Shown here in pieces: positions 1 to 8,727 of a stretch of 44,690 nucleotides of DNA. Source of the DNA: Chara braunii (lineage: Eukaryota; Streptophyta; Charophyceae; Charales; Characeae); contig BFEA01000712.1 in NCBI GenBank assembly GCA_003427395.1, positions 325,046 through 369,735 of the forward strand, written 5' to 3'. The position numbers were made by a program, and so were the translations under genes. The notes under the pieces were generated by a model. That model was not told where the DNA came from, did no database searches, and was given only the letters and a program-made list of their open reading frames with translations. How positions within the stretch are numbered: position 1 is the first letter of the stretch; every line of letters starts with the position of its first letter.

Positions 1-64
<64 letters not shown>
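1..64. repeat. (GA)n microsatellite
   Basis: An uninterrupted AG dinucleotide run opens the window, so its true length is unknown. Similar arrays recur near 29.9 kb, 30.2 kb and 44.6 kb, and a CT run lies at 31.9 kb. Confidence 0.98.
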
Positions 65-67
<3 letters not shown>

Positions 68-336
68 CGATACAAGATTGTTGTGCGGACCAAGACAGAA
101 GGCGGCCATAGCCGCAGAGCTCGGGCATAGGGTTACAAGGAAAGAAGAAGGTGAAGTGAAGGAGTAGGGAGGAGAGATGAAGGGGAGAGAAACCATAGCC
201 GAGGAAGAGGAAGGGAGACACGGAAAAAAAAAAAAAAAAAAAAAAGAGGAAGAAAGTGAGGAAGAAGAAAGATGGGAAGAAGAGAAGCGAGGGTTGGTGG
301 GGAAGAAAGTGGCAGCAGCCATAGCCAAGTTGAGGG
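65..336. other. Purine-rich non-coding stretch
   Basis: This stretch is mostly GA-rich low-complexity sequence (GGAAGAGG-like words) with an A-run near 224-245. Translations are Lys/Glu-rich low complexity and show no recognisable protein. It may be the far 5' part of the leader of element A, but nothing proves this. Confidence 0.6.
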
Positions 337-492
337 TTGACCGAAGCGTTGACCAAGGGGTTGACCGAAGTTGACTTGGGAGTTGACCGAAGTTGACTTG
401 GGAGTTGACTTAGGTGTTGACCAAGGCATTGACCGACGTTGACCAAGCGTTGACCAAGGCGTTGAGTAGAGCTGCTGACCACGAATTTGACC
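337..492 (+). repeat. Phased TTGAC (W-box-like) array
   Basis: The core TTGAC (mostly TTGACC or TTGACT) starts at 337, 349, 361, 371, 383, 393, 405, 417, 429, 439, 450 and 487. The first eleven are spaced 10-12 bp apart, close to one DNA helical turn. TTGAC[C/T] is the core of the plant W-box bound by WRKY factors. Whether it acts as one here or is just a degenerate minisatellite cannot be decided from sequence. Confidence 0.85.
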
Positions 493-1105
493 AAGTTGGA
501 GTTGGTATATTCTCGCCAAGCCTTCAGCCTATCCCCACGTTCTATGGATGTGCACTCACCCCATGGTACTTGCTGAGTTTGTCTGTCTCTTCTTTCTGCA
601 TTGAGTCTCTTCTCTCTAGGTGATAGGAACTCTGTGTATGTGGTCATAGAGCTTTGTTGACCAAACCCACACGGGCTGAGTAGGGCTAAAGGTTGTGTCT
701 AACGAGTCGACTGACCCGGATGACACGAACCCTCCCAAGGACAGATACTGACCTGCGGGCTGCTCGGTGTGGCACGGTAGGCCCAAAATCCGAGCTGTGG
801 GCTGCACAACAAGTTGTCTAAGTCTTGAGAGGACTTGATGATCGTGCATCCTGTTTGCAACGTTAAATGCCTCCTGATCAGCAGTAAGTCCTGTAGTGAC
901 GGGGGATCTCCTTAAATGCCTCCTTATCAGCAGTAAGTCCTGTAGTGACAGCCTTAGTTTGGGTCTAGGCTAGAGACCCTAGTTGGCAGGATCTTGCTAA
1001 GATTTTGTGGTCCTTAGATTGAGTCAGTCCTAGGTTGAGTCAGTCAGGGGATGAGAGTCTAAGTGGTGAGGAGTGGAACTGATTTTTGGTTGTGCACCTT
1101 TCACC
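493..1105 (+). other. Leader-like region upstream of element A gag
   Basis: No coding sequence is recognised. A 38-bp segment at 863-900 is repeated at 912-949 (period 49 bp, almost identical). A small inverted repeat GGGTCT...AGACCC sits near 970-990, and GATTGAGTCAGTC-like words repeat near 1018-1047. The stretch ends at the gag start of element A. No LTR or primer-binding site for A was found in it. Confidence 0.55.
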
Positions 1106-1284
1106 ATGGTTGAGACGGGTAGTGGCAAGATCACCACCCCTTACACCCAGGCTCATGAAGAGGAAGCCGCCGCCATAATGTGGGAGAGAAAAGAGAAAGA
1201 GACTAAGGAGGAGTTAATTAGACAGGCTAAGAAGTTGGCCGTGCAGGAGGAGCAGGGGGCGAAGAAGAAAAAGTTGACGGAGGA
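1106..1284 (+). pseudogene. Element A gag, 5' part (interrupted by element B)
   Basis: The frame opens upstream, but the first ATG in good context (ACCATGG) is at 1106, giving a product beginning MVETGSGK. It is a short N-terminal piece rich in Lys, Glu and Ala (WERKEKETKEE, then KKKK), as in charged coiled-coil N-termini of plant gypsy-like gag proteins. The frame runs straight into the left LTR of element B at 1285. It resumes in the same codon phase at 8728, just after the second copy of the AGGA duplication, reading EEMERLKEEEEEKMKEVEEE. So 1106-1284 and 8728-9768 were once one gene, split by B. The element type is inferred from the downstream gag domain. Confidence 0.7.
1281..1284. repeat. 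Target site duplication AGGA (left)
   Basis: AGGA stands directly left of the element B LTR (1281-1284) and directly right of the other LTR (8724-8727). Gypsy integrases usually make 4-6-bp duplications. A fifth base does not match. Confidence 0.75.
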
Positions 1285-2309
1285 TGTAATGAACCCAAGT
1301 CGTGATGACACTCGTTGATAATGCAAGTCCACAAGTCGTCAACCAGCTGATGAAATATCAAGAGTTGAAATCATTACCAGATACAAAGAGATGGATAATC
1401 ATACACAGACGAATAAGCAAGAGGTTGGGAAAGTAGACTTAGAGGGTGGAAAAGAATATTGCGCCCTCTTCTACTTCGGGCTCTCTTCCCAATGTCGCCA
1501 CCTCAGCAACAATGATCAGAACGATATCTGAAGTTCTCCTCAATGTGCCATGTGGCACGTCAATAAGTCAATCATCAACACTGGAGCATCATCAACCTCA
1601 AGATAAACAGGTACGTATCTTTGATCCTCCCACAGTCATAATCCCCTCTTGAATACGACGAATTAGAACAGCTATATCTCTCCAATGTAGCCGCCACATC
1701 AGCATTGAATACACGTGGCAGCGGCCACGTCAGCAGCAACGCGTGGCAGCTGCCATGTCAACATACCAAGTAGACAAGAGCAAGCCAGCCACCATGCCTG
1801 GCGAGCGGCGCGTCACTGTATCTCGCAAGTGCCAGCCAAAAACTAGCGTAGAGCCAGCGTCTCAACATTAGAGCCAACGTCGTCGTTAAAGCAGAAAGTC
1901 AGCATTGACGCAAGACTGAATGAATGTCAATGCCGGGAAGTCGGCCTTTATATATTGTTGACTCGGGGGCTAGGCCCCGGATGCTGCCTCCCTCAGTCGT
2001 CCAGATCTCAATGCGGACGAGGGCTCTGATTATTCTGAAACCGAATCCTCTTCGGCCTGGATGCTGTCTTGGTACCTGCACACCACAAGTGAGTGTATCT
2101 AGACAAGGGCCAGGGCTTGGTACCTTTGACTCTACAGTGGACTTTGACTTTTGAATTTCCACACGCAGCGTTCGGTCTCACAGCCGGACGCAGCGGTCTG
2201 TGGCCTGGGCAGTGCCTGGTCACACAACCCAACGCAGAATAGTAAAGTTTTGCGTGGCCTGGGGCGGGTCTGAGCCCCGTACAACCCTTGCTGCACACGA
2301 GTTGCTGCA
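1285..2309 (-). repeat. Element B 3' LTR
   Basis: It starts on the + strand with TGTAATGAACCC and ends GTTGCTGCA, i.e. TG...CA. It is collinear over its whole length with 7699-8723. It contains ACGT-core motifs (CCACGTCAGCA, ACACGTGGCAG, GCGTGGCAGC) around 1690-1770. A minus-strand TATATAAAGG lies near 1946-1955, and a GC-rich stem GGGGCTAGGCCCC near 1967-1979. Confidence 0.95.
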
Positions 2310-2347
2310 TTCCTGCCGGCCCGATTTCGAGTTCCATCGCAGAAATG

Positions 2348-3667
2348 TTAAGACCTCAATCCTTTTTCGTATGCAGAGACTATGTCAGGAGCAGATTCAA
2401 GTAATTGTTTTTTTGTAAACCACCTATCTTCAGAGGGTGCTTGAGTTTTGAATCTTACCTTGAATTGCTTCTGCGGGCGTCCACGTCCTCCGGTGGAGAA
2501 ATATCCATGCTCAAGGATTCTATCTACCTCATATCCTCCATCCATGGAGGGGGGTATCATTGATGGTCTGTTTGGGAATTCATTTCCTTCCACATAAGGT
2601 AACAGTTTGGAAGCATGGAAGACGGAATAGGTTCTGAGGTGAGGAGGAATATCTATTCGGTATGACGGTCCCTCATCATCTCCTATGACTTTAAAAACCT
2701 CCCAAGGTACAAAATAGACAGACAACAGTTTCTGCGTTATGTCTTCTTCCAGCGAGAACTCATTAGACTTGACCCAGACTAGATCTCCTACCTTAAATGA
2801 TGAAGGTCGGCGATGTTTATTAGCTTGGGTTATCATTTGATCTTGAGCTTTCTTTAGGTTCTCTTTTACCTTTTGTATGTCTTGCTGAAACATTACTGCA
2901 TACTCACGAGTCTCTGGTGGTAATCTAAGAAACTGGTCCCGAGTTAGAACATCAATGGGACGTCTAGGTTTCCAGCCTTTGTGTAGTGCATTAGGGGTGT
3001 GTCCAGTTGCAGTGTGGACACTACTGTTATATGCATTGGCTATCTCAGGCAGTTTTTCGTCCCAATCAATTTGATCAGGCCTTACATACATGTGCAACAA
3101 CTGTTGGCACAGACGGTTCATCTGTTGACTTTGGCCATTCGTTTCAGGATGTTGTCCTGACGACATGGTCAAGCGAGTACTGTATGCCTCCATCAGCTTT
3201 TGCCATGGCATACTTGTGAATTTTGTATCTCTGTCAGACACAATAGATAGGGGAAACCCATACTCAGTTACCCATCGCATCTGAAACTTTTGAATCACAA
3301 GTTCAGTTTTCGCTTTAGCGGGTAAGGAGATGAACATGGCATATTTAGGGAAACGATCTACAATCACCATCACCTGGCTATTGCCATTGCGACTCTTTAT
3401 GAGGCTCATGAAATCGATGGAGATAGACTCACCTGGTTCACTGGGAATTGGCAATGGTCTCAAGAGACCGAGTGGGTTTTCGTGTGACGGTTTGTTCCTC
3501 TGACACACCAGACATGTATGCACATAAGTTACTACATCTTCCTTCATACCCTTCCATTCAAAACGTTCTCTCACTTCGACATACGTTTTCTTGAATCCAA
3601 AGTGTCCCTCAAAGTCATGACATTCCCCAATCAACAAACTTTTAATCTCTTTATATGAGGGATGCAC
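2348..3667 (-). CDS. Element B pol: integrase with chromodomain-like C-terminus (partial frame)
   Basis: This 439-codon frame is the integrase end of pol. The N-terminus carries an H2C2 zinc site (CHDFEGHFGF, then TCLVCQ about 30 residues later). The catalytic core shows the D,D-35-E triad in SIDFM, IVSDRDTKF and GQHPETNGQ. A GPY-like module follows (VGDLVWVKS, VPWEVFKVIGDD), and the tail (YEVDRILEHG, KVRFKTQAPSEDRW) resembles a chromodomain, as in chromoviruses. Chromovirus tails guide insertion towards certain chromatin. It is out of frame with the upstream RT frame. The reported start is GTG, and real homology begins upstream in another frame (3655-3790), so it is part of a broken polyprotein, not a separate gene. 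Confidence 0.93.
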   Translation of the reverse strand: MHPSYKEIKSLLIGECHDFEGHFGFKKTYVEVRERFEWKGMKEDVVTYVHTCLVCQRNKPSHENPLGLLRPLPIPSEPGESISIDFMSLIKSRNGNSQVMVIVDRFPKYAMFISLPAKAKTELVIQKFQMRWVTEYGFPLSIVSDRDTKFTSMPWQKLMEAYSTRLTMSSGQHPETNGQSQQMNRLCQQLLHMYVRPDQIDWDEKLPEIANAYNSSVHTATGHTPNALHKGWKPRRPIDVLTRDQFLRLPPETREYAVMFQQDIQKVKENLKKAQDQMITQANKHRRPSSFKVGDLVWVKSNEFSLEEDITQKLLSVYFVPWEVFKVIGDDEGPSYRIDIPPHLRTYSVFHASKLLPYVEGNEFPNRPSMIPPSMDGGYEVDRILEHGYFSTGGRGRPQKQFKVRFKTQAPSEDRWFTKKQLLESAPDIVSAYEKGLRS

Positions 3668-3799
3668 AGTCTTTGTTCAGTTTTATCCATTAAGAAAAGT
3701 AAACCATCAGTGATCTTATAATTAGGAAGTAGAGATGGATCTTTTAATACAGTGTCAATGATAGGTTTCCATATAGGATCTGATGCGTAGCCTTGACTT
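3655..3799 (-). pseudogene. Element B pol linker in a third frame
   Basis: Between the RNase H frame (ending in TAA near 3800) and the integrase frame, the third minus-strand frame reads YASDPIWKPIIDTV and ITDGLLFLMDKTEQRLCIP. This is the familiar region before the integrase zinc site. Two indels, one near 3790-3800 and one near 3655-3662, are therefore needed to join pol. The element is frameshifted twice here. Confidence 0.75.
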
Positions 3800-5965
3800 T
3801 TATTTTACTCCCTTCCCTACATCCAAATAAGAGACAATTGCTCCAAAGAAGTCACTTCTTCTAGACAATGCATCTGCCACCACGTTAGACTTTCCTTTGA
3901 TCGTTTTCGACTCAAAGTCGAAGGTATCAATAAAGGCAGACCATCGTACTAGTTTGTCAGAGAGTTTAGGTTGTGTCTTGATCCACTTCAGGGTAAAATG
4001 GTCAGAATACACTGTGAAGTGTCTCCCTAACAAATAGTGCCTCCAAGTTTGCAAAGCACAGACTAAGGCATATAGTTCTCTCTCATAGGTAGAATTGGCA
4101 ACCTTTTCAGTAGGTAGGCGTGCAGACATAAACTCAATTGGTCTGTAGCCTTTACCATCATCTTGTTGAAGGACAACGCCAATACCATACTGACTTGCGT
4201 TAGTTGTGACAATGAAGGGAAGAGACGGGTCAGCGATTTTCAACACAGGGTAGTGAGTCAAGACATGCTTTAGTTTCCTAAAGGATAACTCACAATGTTT
4301 ATCCCATAACCATATAGTTCCTTTTTTCAACAATCTTCTCATTGGTGCAACAATCAGTGAGAAGTTCCTAACAAACTTTCTATAGTAGCTTGCTAGACCA
4401 AGGAAGGAGCGAAGATCAGTAAGGGACTTAGGTTGTGGCCAATCTCTAATCGCTGCAATCTTCTTTGCCTCTGACCTCAGTCCATCTTCATTTACTATAT
4501 GTCCTAAGTACAGAACTTCAGACTTAGCAAATTCAGATTTCTTGGGATTTAACTTAAAATTGCCCTCGCGCAATTTCCCAAGTATTAGACGTAAATGTTT
4601 CTCATGATCTTCTAGTGTTTTGCTATACACTAGAATATCATCAAGATATACAATGACGAACTGGTCCAACCACTGTCGAAACAACTCATTCATAGCTCTT
4701 TGGAAGGTTGTTGAGGCATTCGTCAGTCCGAAGGGCATAACCACAAATTCATAGTGACCATACCTGGTTCGGAAGGCAGTCTTGTGTTGATCTGCAGGTT
4801 CCACCTCGATTTGGTGATACCCAGACTTCAGATCAATCTTACTGAAGTATTTACAGCCCTGCAACTGATCTAACAGATCATCAATGCGTGGTAGGGGTTC
4901 GACATTTTTAACAGTGACAGAGTTCAACCCTCTATAATCGATACACAAACACAACTCACCTTCCTTTTTAGGCACAAACAAAACAGGAGCGCCGTAAGGA
5001 GAAGAGCTAGGGCGAATCCATCCTTTTTCAGTCAAGTCTTGGAGTTGTTTTCTCAGTTCCTCAAATTCCCTAGGAGACATTCGATAGATAGGGCCCTTGG
5101 GAGTCTTACTACCAGGAATGATTTCAATAGTGTGCTTAATAGCATGCTCAGTTATCCCTGTGGGTTCTAAGGATAAATCTTTATACTCATCGAGGAGATT
5201 CTGAATCGAGGGGTGATAGGAAGTAGAGGACTCACCAACCTGTTTCACGAGTATCATCATAACTTCCTGTTCCAACTTCTTCTTTGCAACCATTGATCGA
5301 AAAGTCGGATAACTCATACAACAAAAAAACAAGTTAGAGTCAGAGCTAGACTTGTGATACAACTTGATGGCCTTTAATTCAGATTGTGCGTTTCGCAATT
5401 GCACAACCTTTTCTCTGAACTTAATGTCTGGGTTGGCTTCCTCGTGCCAATCCATGCCCAGAATTAAGTCAAAGGGAAGGTTTTTCTCGAGAAGAAAAGA
5501 TACCTCGTGTAGAATTTTCTTACCTTCTTGTGTGCGAAACCAACATTTGACACGATCAACGTATTGCGAGATGGTAATCGTGCTTTTGCCCGCAAGAACA
5601 GACGTGATAGGTCGAGACAAAGTTTTCACCTTCATTCCGAGATGTAACTTACGAATCGCCTTCTCGGAAATGTAGGATCGCGTGGATCCCGAGTCTAGTA
5701 GTGCACCTACGCGTGTGTGTGCAATCTCTACATCCGCGAGTAGTAGTTCACCCTTAGACTTCGCTTTCTTAGCGCACGAGCTTCGTAGTGCCAGCAACTC
5801 GTTACCAAGCTCGTCAAGAGAGTCGTCAAGAGAGTCGTCCAGAGAGACAGAACATAAGACAGTTTTAGGGTGTTCTGGACGATGGGCCGAAGAAGAACCA
5901 TTCTCTGCTGTGCGAGTCGAAGGGTTGGAAGGGTTAGTCGGCGCCTTACCTTCAATCTGGTCCAA
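3800..5965 (-). CDS. Element B pol: aspartic protease, reverse transcriptase, RNase H
   Basis: This is a 721-codon open frame. Residues 88-100 hold the protease motif ALLDSGSTRSYIS (catalytic D91). RT spans about 300-540, with the fingers motif near 340-350 ([10 protein letters not shown]), [13 protein letters not shown] at 374-386, MPFGLTNAS at 410-418 and the catalytic YLDD at 440-443. RNase H spans about 580-700. The first acidic residue, normally TTDAS, is TTNAS (N589), while YERE (E630), YSDH (D655) and DALSRR (D698) remain. RT copies element RNA into DNA and RNase H removes the template, so the D-to-N change should cripple RNase H. The reported start is a TTG codon. The frame stays open up to about 6019, where it overlaps the end of gag in the -1 frame. 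Confidence 0.95.
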   Translation of the reverse strand: MDQIEGKAPTNPSNPSTRTAENGSSSAHRPEHPKTVLCSVSLDDSLDDSLDELGNELLALRSSCAKKAKSKGELLLADVEIAHTRVGALLDSGSTRSYISEKAIRKLHLGMKVKTLSRPITSVLAGKSTITISQYVDRVKCWFRTQEGKKILHEVSFLLEKNLPFDLILGMDWHEEANPDIKFREKVVQLRNAQSELKAIKLYHKSSSDSNLFFCCMSYPTFRSMVAKKKLEQEVMMILVKQVGESSTSYHPSIQNLLDEYKDLSLEPTGITEHAIKHTIEIIPGSKTPKGPIYRMSPREFEELRKQLQDLTEKGWIRPSSSPYGAPVLFVPKKEGELCLCIDYRGLNSVTVKNVEPLPRIDDLLDQLQGCKYFSKIDLKSGYHQIEVEPADQHKTAFRTRYGHYEFVVMPFGLTNASTTFQRAMNELFRQWLDQFVIVYLDDILVYSKTLEDHEKHLRLILGKLREGNFKLNPKKSEFAKSEVLYLGHIVNEDGLRSEAKKIAAIRDWPQPKSLTDLRSFLGLASYYRKFVRNFSLIVAPMRRLLKKGTIWLWDKHCELSFRKLKHVLTHYPVLKIADPSLPFIVTTNASQYGIGVVLQQDDGKGYRPIEFMSARLPTEKVANSTYERELYALVCALQTWRHYLLGRHFTVYSDHFTLKWIKTQPKLSDKLVRWSAFIDTFDFESKTIKGKSNVVADALSRRSDFFGAIVSYLDVGKGVK

Positions 5966-6012
5966 ACCCTTAGACTCGGTAGGAGCAGATGCTACTCCTA
6001 GTGGCTGCTCCC

Positions 6013-6019
6013 TTTTAGG
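6013..6019 (-). promoter_or_regulatory. Decayed gag-pol frameshift heptamer (CCTAAAA)
   Basis: At the gag-pol overlap on the minus strand, element B has CCTAAAA where element C has CCCAAAA. In both, pol lies in the -1 frame relative to gag and opens just after a TAA. The third base breaks the XXXYYYZ pattern here, so slippage should be weaker. The role is inferred. Confidence 0.45.
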
Positions 6020-6042
6020 TTTTTATTTCGAATGAGTGGGCA

Positions 6043-6942
6043 TCACGCAATTACGTGCCCAGCAACGCCGCACTTCAGACACTGCACATTGTTCATTCTT
6101 TCTTGCCAAGTGTCTTGTGTCATTCCCATTTTCTCCCAAGGCTTCCCTGCCGCAATGCCGGGATGCTCGGGAAAGGAGTGTGGTCTCTTCTTCTTTCCTG
6201 ATGGTCGTGGTCCTCCCTTGTTGACCACGGCAGTAGTGACTTCCCCCTTCTCGGAATCACTGCTGTTTGCCACACCCTCGGCCTCCAGTGGCCACCTTTC
6301 CACAGTTTCGTCGTCAAAGACGACAAGGGTGTGGTCCTGGCGCTTTTGGCGCCAAAGTACACGCTTTCCTGTTCCTGCACCACCACCATACTTAACAATA
6401 GATGCATAAGAGTTCTTGACCTGAGATTTCATTTGCTCTCGTTGGAGAGCCAAATCCTGAAATTGCCTGTAATTATACTTACCTGATTTGGACTCCGCCA
6501 CGAGCTGTCCGCGAATAGGCTCGGGCAGAGCACGGGAGTAAATATACAAGATTTGGTTGTCTTGCACGTTCAATCCTGGAACCCGCAACAACCAGTCAAC
6601 CTCCCTTGACAGAGACTCTGCTGAGGTCCAGTGCTTTTGACCAATGGAGGTGAGCTGGTCAAAGGCCTTATAGGCGGTGGTCTTATCCAAGAAGCGTTCC
6701 TTGATCTTTGCAAGGAACTTCTTCAAGGTCAAAGTACCAGCCCACTCACCGATGTCTTCAAACCCTGCGGCATTAGCCTCCGCCAGTACCCATTCTTTCG
6801 CTTCCCCTCCCAAGCAAGACGTTGAGAAAGCAACTTGAAATGGTTCCTCGACAGGGGCTGTTCCAACGTAGGTTTGAATCTCAGCTATCCACAAAAGCAA
6901 GTTTTCGTCTTTTTTATTGCAGAAAGTAAAAGGCAATTTCAT
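6043..6942 (-). CDS. Element B gag (capsid and truncated zinc knuckle)
   Basis: This gag starts MKLPFTFCNKKDENLLLW at an ATG and is 299 codons long. The retrotransposon gag (capsid) core covers about residues 1-170 (AEIQTYVGTAP, FLAKIKERFLDKTTAYKAF, RGQLVAESK). The nucleocapsid CCHC begins CLKCGVAGHVIA. The codon before the last cysteine is TGA (6043-6045) where element C has TGG (W), so the stop cuts the zinc knuckle before its final Cys. The frame stays open upstream to about 7105 with no ATG (Ser/Pro-rich), and it lacks the roughly 200-residue coiled-coil N-terminus present in element C. Gag would form the particle that holds the RNA. Confidence 0.88.
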   Translation of the reverse strand: MKLPFTFCNKKDENLLLWIAEIQTYVGTAPVEEPFQVAFSTSCLGGEAKEWVLAEANAAGFEDIGEWAGTLTLKKFLAKIKERFLDKTTAYKAFDQLTSIGQKHWTSAESLSREVDWLLRVPGLNVQDNQILYIYSRALPEPIRGQLVAESKSGKYNYRQFQDLALQREQMKSQVKNSYASIVKYGGGAGTGKRVLWRQKRQDHTLVVFDDETVERWPLEAEGVANSSDSEKGEVTTAVVNKGGPRPSGKKKRPHSFPEHPGIAAGKPWEKMGMTQDTWQERMNNVQCLKCGVAGHVIA

Positions 6943-7079
6943 TTTGATTTTCTCTCTTCTTTTCGGTTTCTCAGGTTGTGAGGTGGGGTCCTTTCCTTTG
7001 GGAGAATTTGGTGGTCCCGAGCGTGGACTCGAAGGCGAACTTGAAAGCGGACTCGAAGGTTCCCCTTTCCTTTCTTCGG

Positions 7080-7465
7080 GCTTCGTATCACCCCTGCCAC
7101 GTCAGTAACCAATCAATAGGTGGGGTGCCACGTCAGCAACTCTGATCTGTCTTCTGCCACAACCTTAGTTCGTTGAGCACTCAAGTTCTCATTGCCACGT
7201 CAGCAGGAGAGCACTCATCGCAAACACGGCGGCCCTCTACTGCCACGTCAGCAGGATTTCCAGCCAGTTACAATGGTGCCACGTCAGCCTATCAATAATG
7301 CTGCGTCAACAAGGATCACCTCTGCACCAGATAAGTGTGTAATCCCTTTGTTGCCACGTCAGCATCAATCATCAAGCCACGTCAGCATCTGAAGGGATCT
7401 GCTTGCTTGTCAGTGTCGCAGCATTATCCAAACTGCCACGTCAGCATCTGGTTCTCTGGTCCTGC
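7080..7465 (-). repeat. CCACGTCAGCA motif array in element B leader
   Basis: At least eight copies of GCCACGTCAGNA-like motifs lie between gag and the PBS, near 7097, 7127, 7193, 7240, 7275, 7351, 7376 and 7436, plus one degenerate copy near 7302. The core CCACGTCA is a bZIP-type ACGT element. The intervening sequence is not repetitive, so this is a scattered motif array rather than a tandem minisatellite. The transcribed leader of B thus carries the array, and the LTRs carry further copies. Confidence 0.85.
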
Positions 7466-7683
7466 CACCTCGGATTCACCTTCGTCTTCTTCTTCAGCAC
7501 GCGCGTTTCTTCATCAAAGGATGCGCGGTCGGCTGTCTAGATCGCGTTGATAAACGCGTGCGACAACACGGTCGCACCGAGCCTCGTCACCCCCAACTTA
7601 CCTGGCGCCAGCCTGGCGCGCGCTTGTGAGGTCTTCGTCATCAACTTCGTTATCTTCGTCGTCGTACTTCGATCAGGAGTACT

Positions 7684-7695
7684 GCTCCGATACCA
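7684..7695 (-). other. Element B primer-binding site (initiator Met tRNA)
   Basis: The minus strand reads TGGTATCGGAGC, three bases inside the 5' LTR. Plant elements typically carry TGGTATCAGAGC, complementary to the 3' end of initiator Met tRNA. The one A-to-G change would give a G-U pair. Confidence 0.9.
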
Positions 7696-7698
7696 AAT

Positions 7699-8723
7699 TG
7701 TAATGAACCCAAGTTGTGATGACACTCGTTGCTAATGCAAGTCCACAAGTCGTCAACCAGCTGATGAAATATAAATAGTTGAAATCATTACCAGATACAA
7801 AGAGATGGATAATCATACACAGACGAATAAGCAAGAGGTTGGGAAAGTAGACTTAAGAGGGTGGAAAAGAATGTTGCGCCCTCTTCTACTTTGGGCTGTC
7901 TTCCCAATGTCGCCACCTCAGCAACAATGATCAGAACGATATCTGAAGTTCTCCTCAATGTGCCATGTGGCACGTCAATAAGTCAATCATCAACGCTGGA
8001 GCATCATCAACCTCAAGATAAACAGGTACGTATCTTTGATCCTCCCACAGTCATGATCCCCTCTTGAACACGACGAATCAGAACAGCTGTATCGCTCCAA
8101 TGTAGCCGCCACATCAGCATTGAATACACGTGGCAGCGGCCATGTCAGCAGCAACGCGTGGCAGCTGCCACGTCAGCATACCAAGTAGAATAGAGCAAGC
8201 CAGCCACCATGCTTGGCGAGCGGCGCGTCATTGTATCTTGCAAGTGCCAGTCAAAAACTAGCATACAGCCAACGTCTCGGCATAGAGCCAGCGTCGTCGT
8301 CAAAGCAGAAAGTCAGCATTGATGCAAGACTGAATGAATGTCAATGCCGGGAAGTCAGCTCTTATATATTGTTGACTCGGGGGCTAGGCCCCGGATGCTG
8401 CCTCCCTCAGTCGTCCAGATCTCAATGCGGACGAGGGCTCAGATTATTCTGAAACCGAATCCTCTTCGGCCAAGATGCTGTCTTGGTACCTGCACACCAC
8501 AAGTGAGTGTATCCAGACAAGGGCCAGGGCCTGGTACCTTCGACTCTACAGTGGACTTTGACTTTTGAATTTCCACACGCAGCGTTCGGTCTCACAGCCG
8601 GACGCAGCGATATGTGGCCTGGGCAGTGCCTGGTCACACAGCCCAACACAGGATAGTAAAGTTTTGCGTGGCCTGGGGCGGGTCTGAGCCCCGTACAACC
8701 CTTGCTGCACACGAGTTACCGCA
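7699..8723 (-). repeat. Element B 5' LTR
   Basis: This is the 1,025-bp partner of 1285-2309, beginning TGTAATGAACCC and ending GTTACCGCA on the + strand. It carries the element promoter, since the next minus-strand features are the PBS and gag. ACGT-core motifs cluster at about 8105-8180. Confidence 0.95.
8361..8368 (-). promoter_or_regulatory. TATA box in element B 5' LTR
   Basis: The minus strand reads TATATAAG, preceded by a GC-rich stem (GGGGCCTAGCCCCC). Transcription from it would run left through R/U5 into gag, starting about 30 bp downstream near 8330. The matching site in the 3' LTR is near 1946-1955. The assignment rests on position and consensus only. Confidence 0.55.
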
Positions 8724-8727
8724 AGGA
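8724..8727. repeat. Target site duplication AGGA (right)
   Basis: This is the second copy of the AGGA that flanks element B. The interrupted gag of element A resumes directly after it in the correct phase. Confidence 0.75.

Larger units (their letters stand above)
1285..8723 (-). mobile_element. Element B: complete Ty3/gypsy chromovirus-like retrotransposon
   Basis: The element is 7,439 bp, transcribed right to left. On the minus strand the order is 5' LTR (8723-7699), initiator-Met PBS, a leader with CCACGTCAGCA repeats, gag, pol (protease, RT, RNase H, integrase, chromodomain-like tail) and 3' LTR (2309-1285). The PR-RT-RNase H-integrase order identifies Ty3/gypsy. Both LTRs are 1,025 bp and differ at roughly 4-5% of positions by eye, mostly transitions, so the insertion is not recent. 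It carries a stop in the gag zinc knuckle, two pol frameshifts and a mutated RNase H aspartate, so it is probably not autonomous. Confidence 0.93.

Noticed and set aside
4000-5965. Host-gene or viral origin for the long pol frame
   Set aside because: LTRs, PBS and target duplication place it inside a plant-type Ty3/gypsy retrotransposon; no envelope gene was found.
7097-7445. CCACGTCAGCA repeats as a CRISPR array
   Set aside because: Motifs are about 11-13 bp, irregularly spaced, in a plant-type retrotransposon leader; a eukaryotic nuclear context excludes CRISPR.
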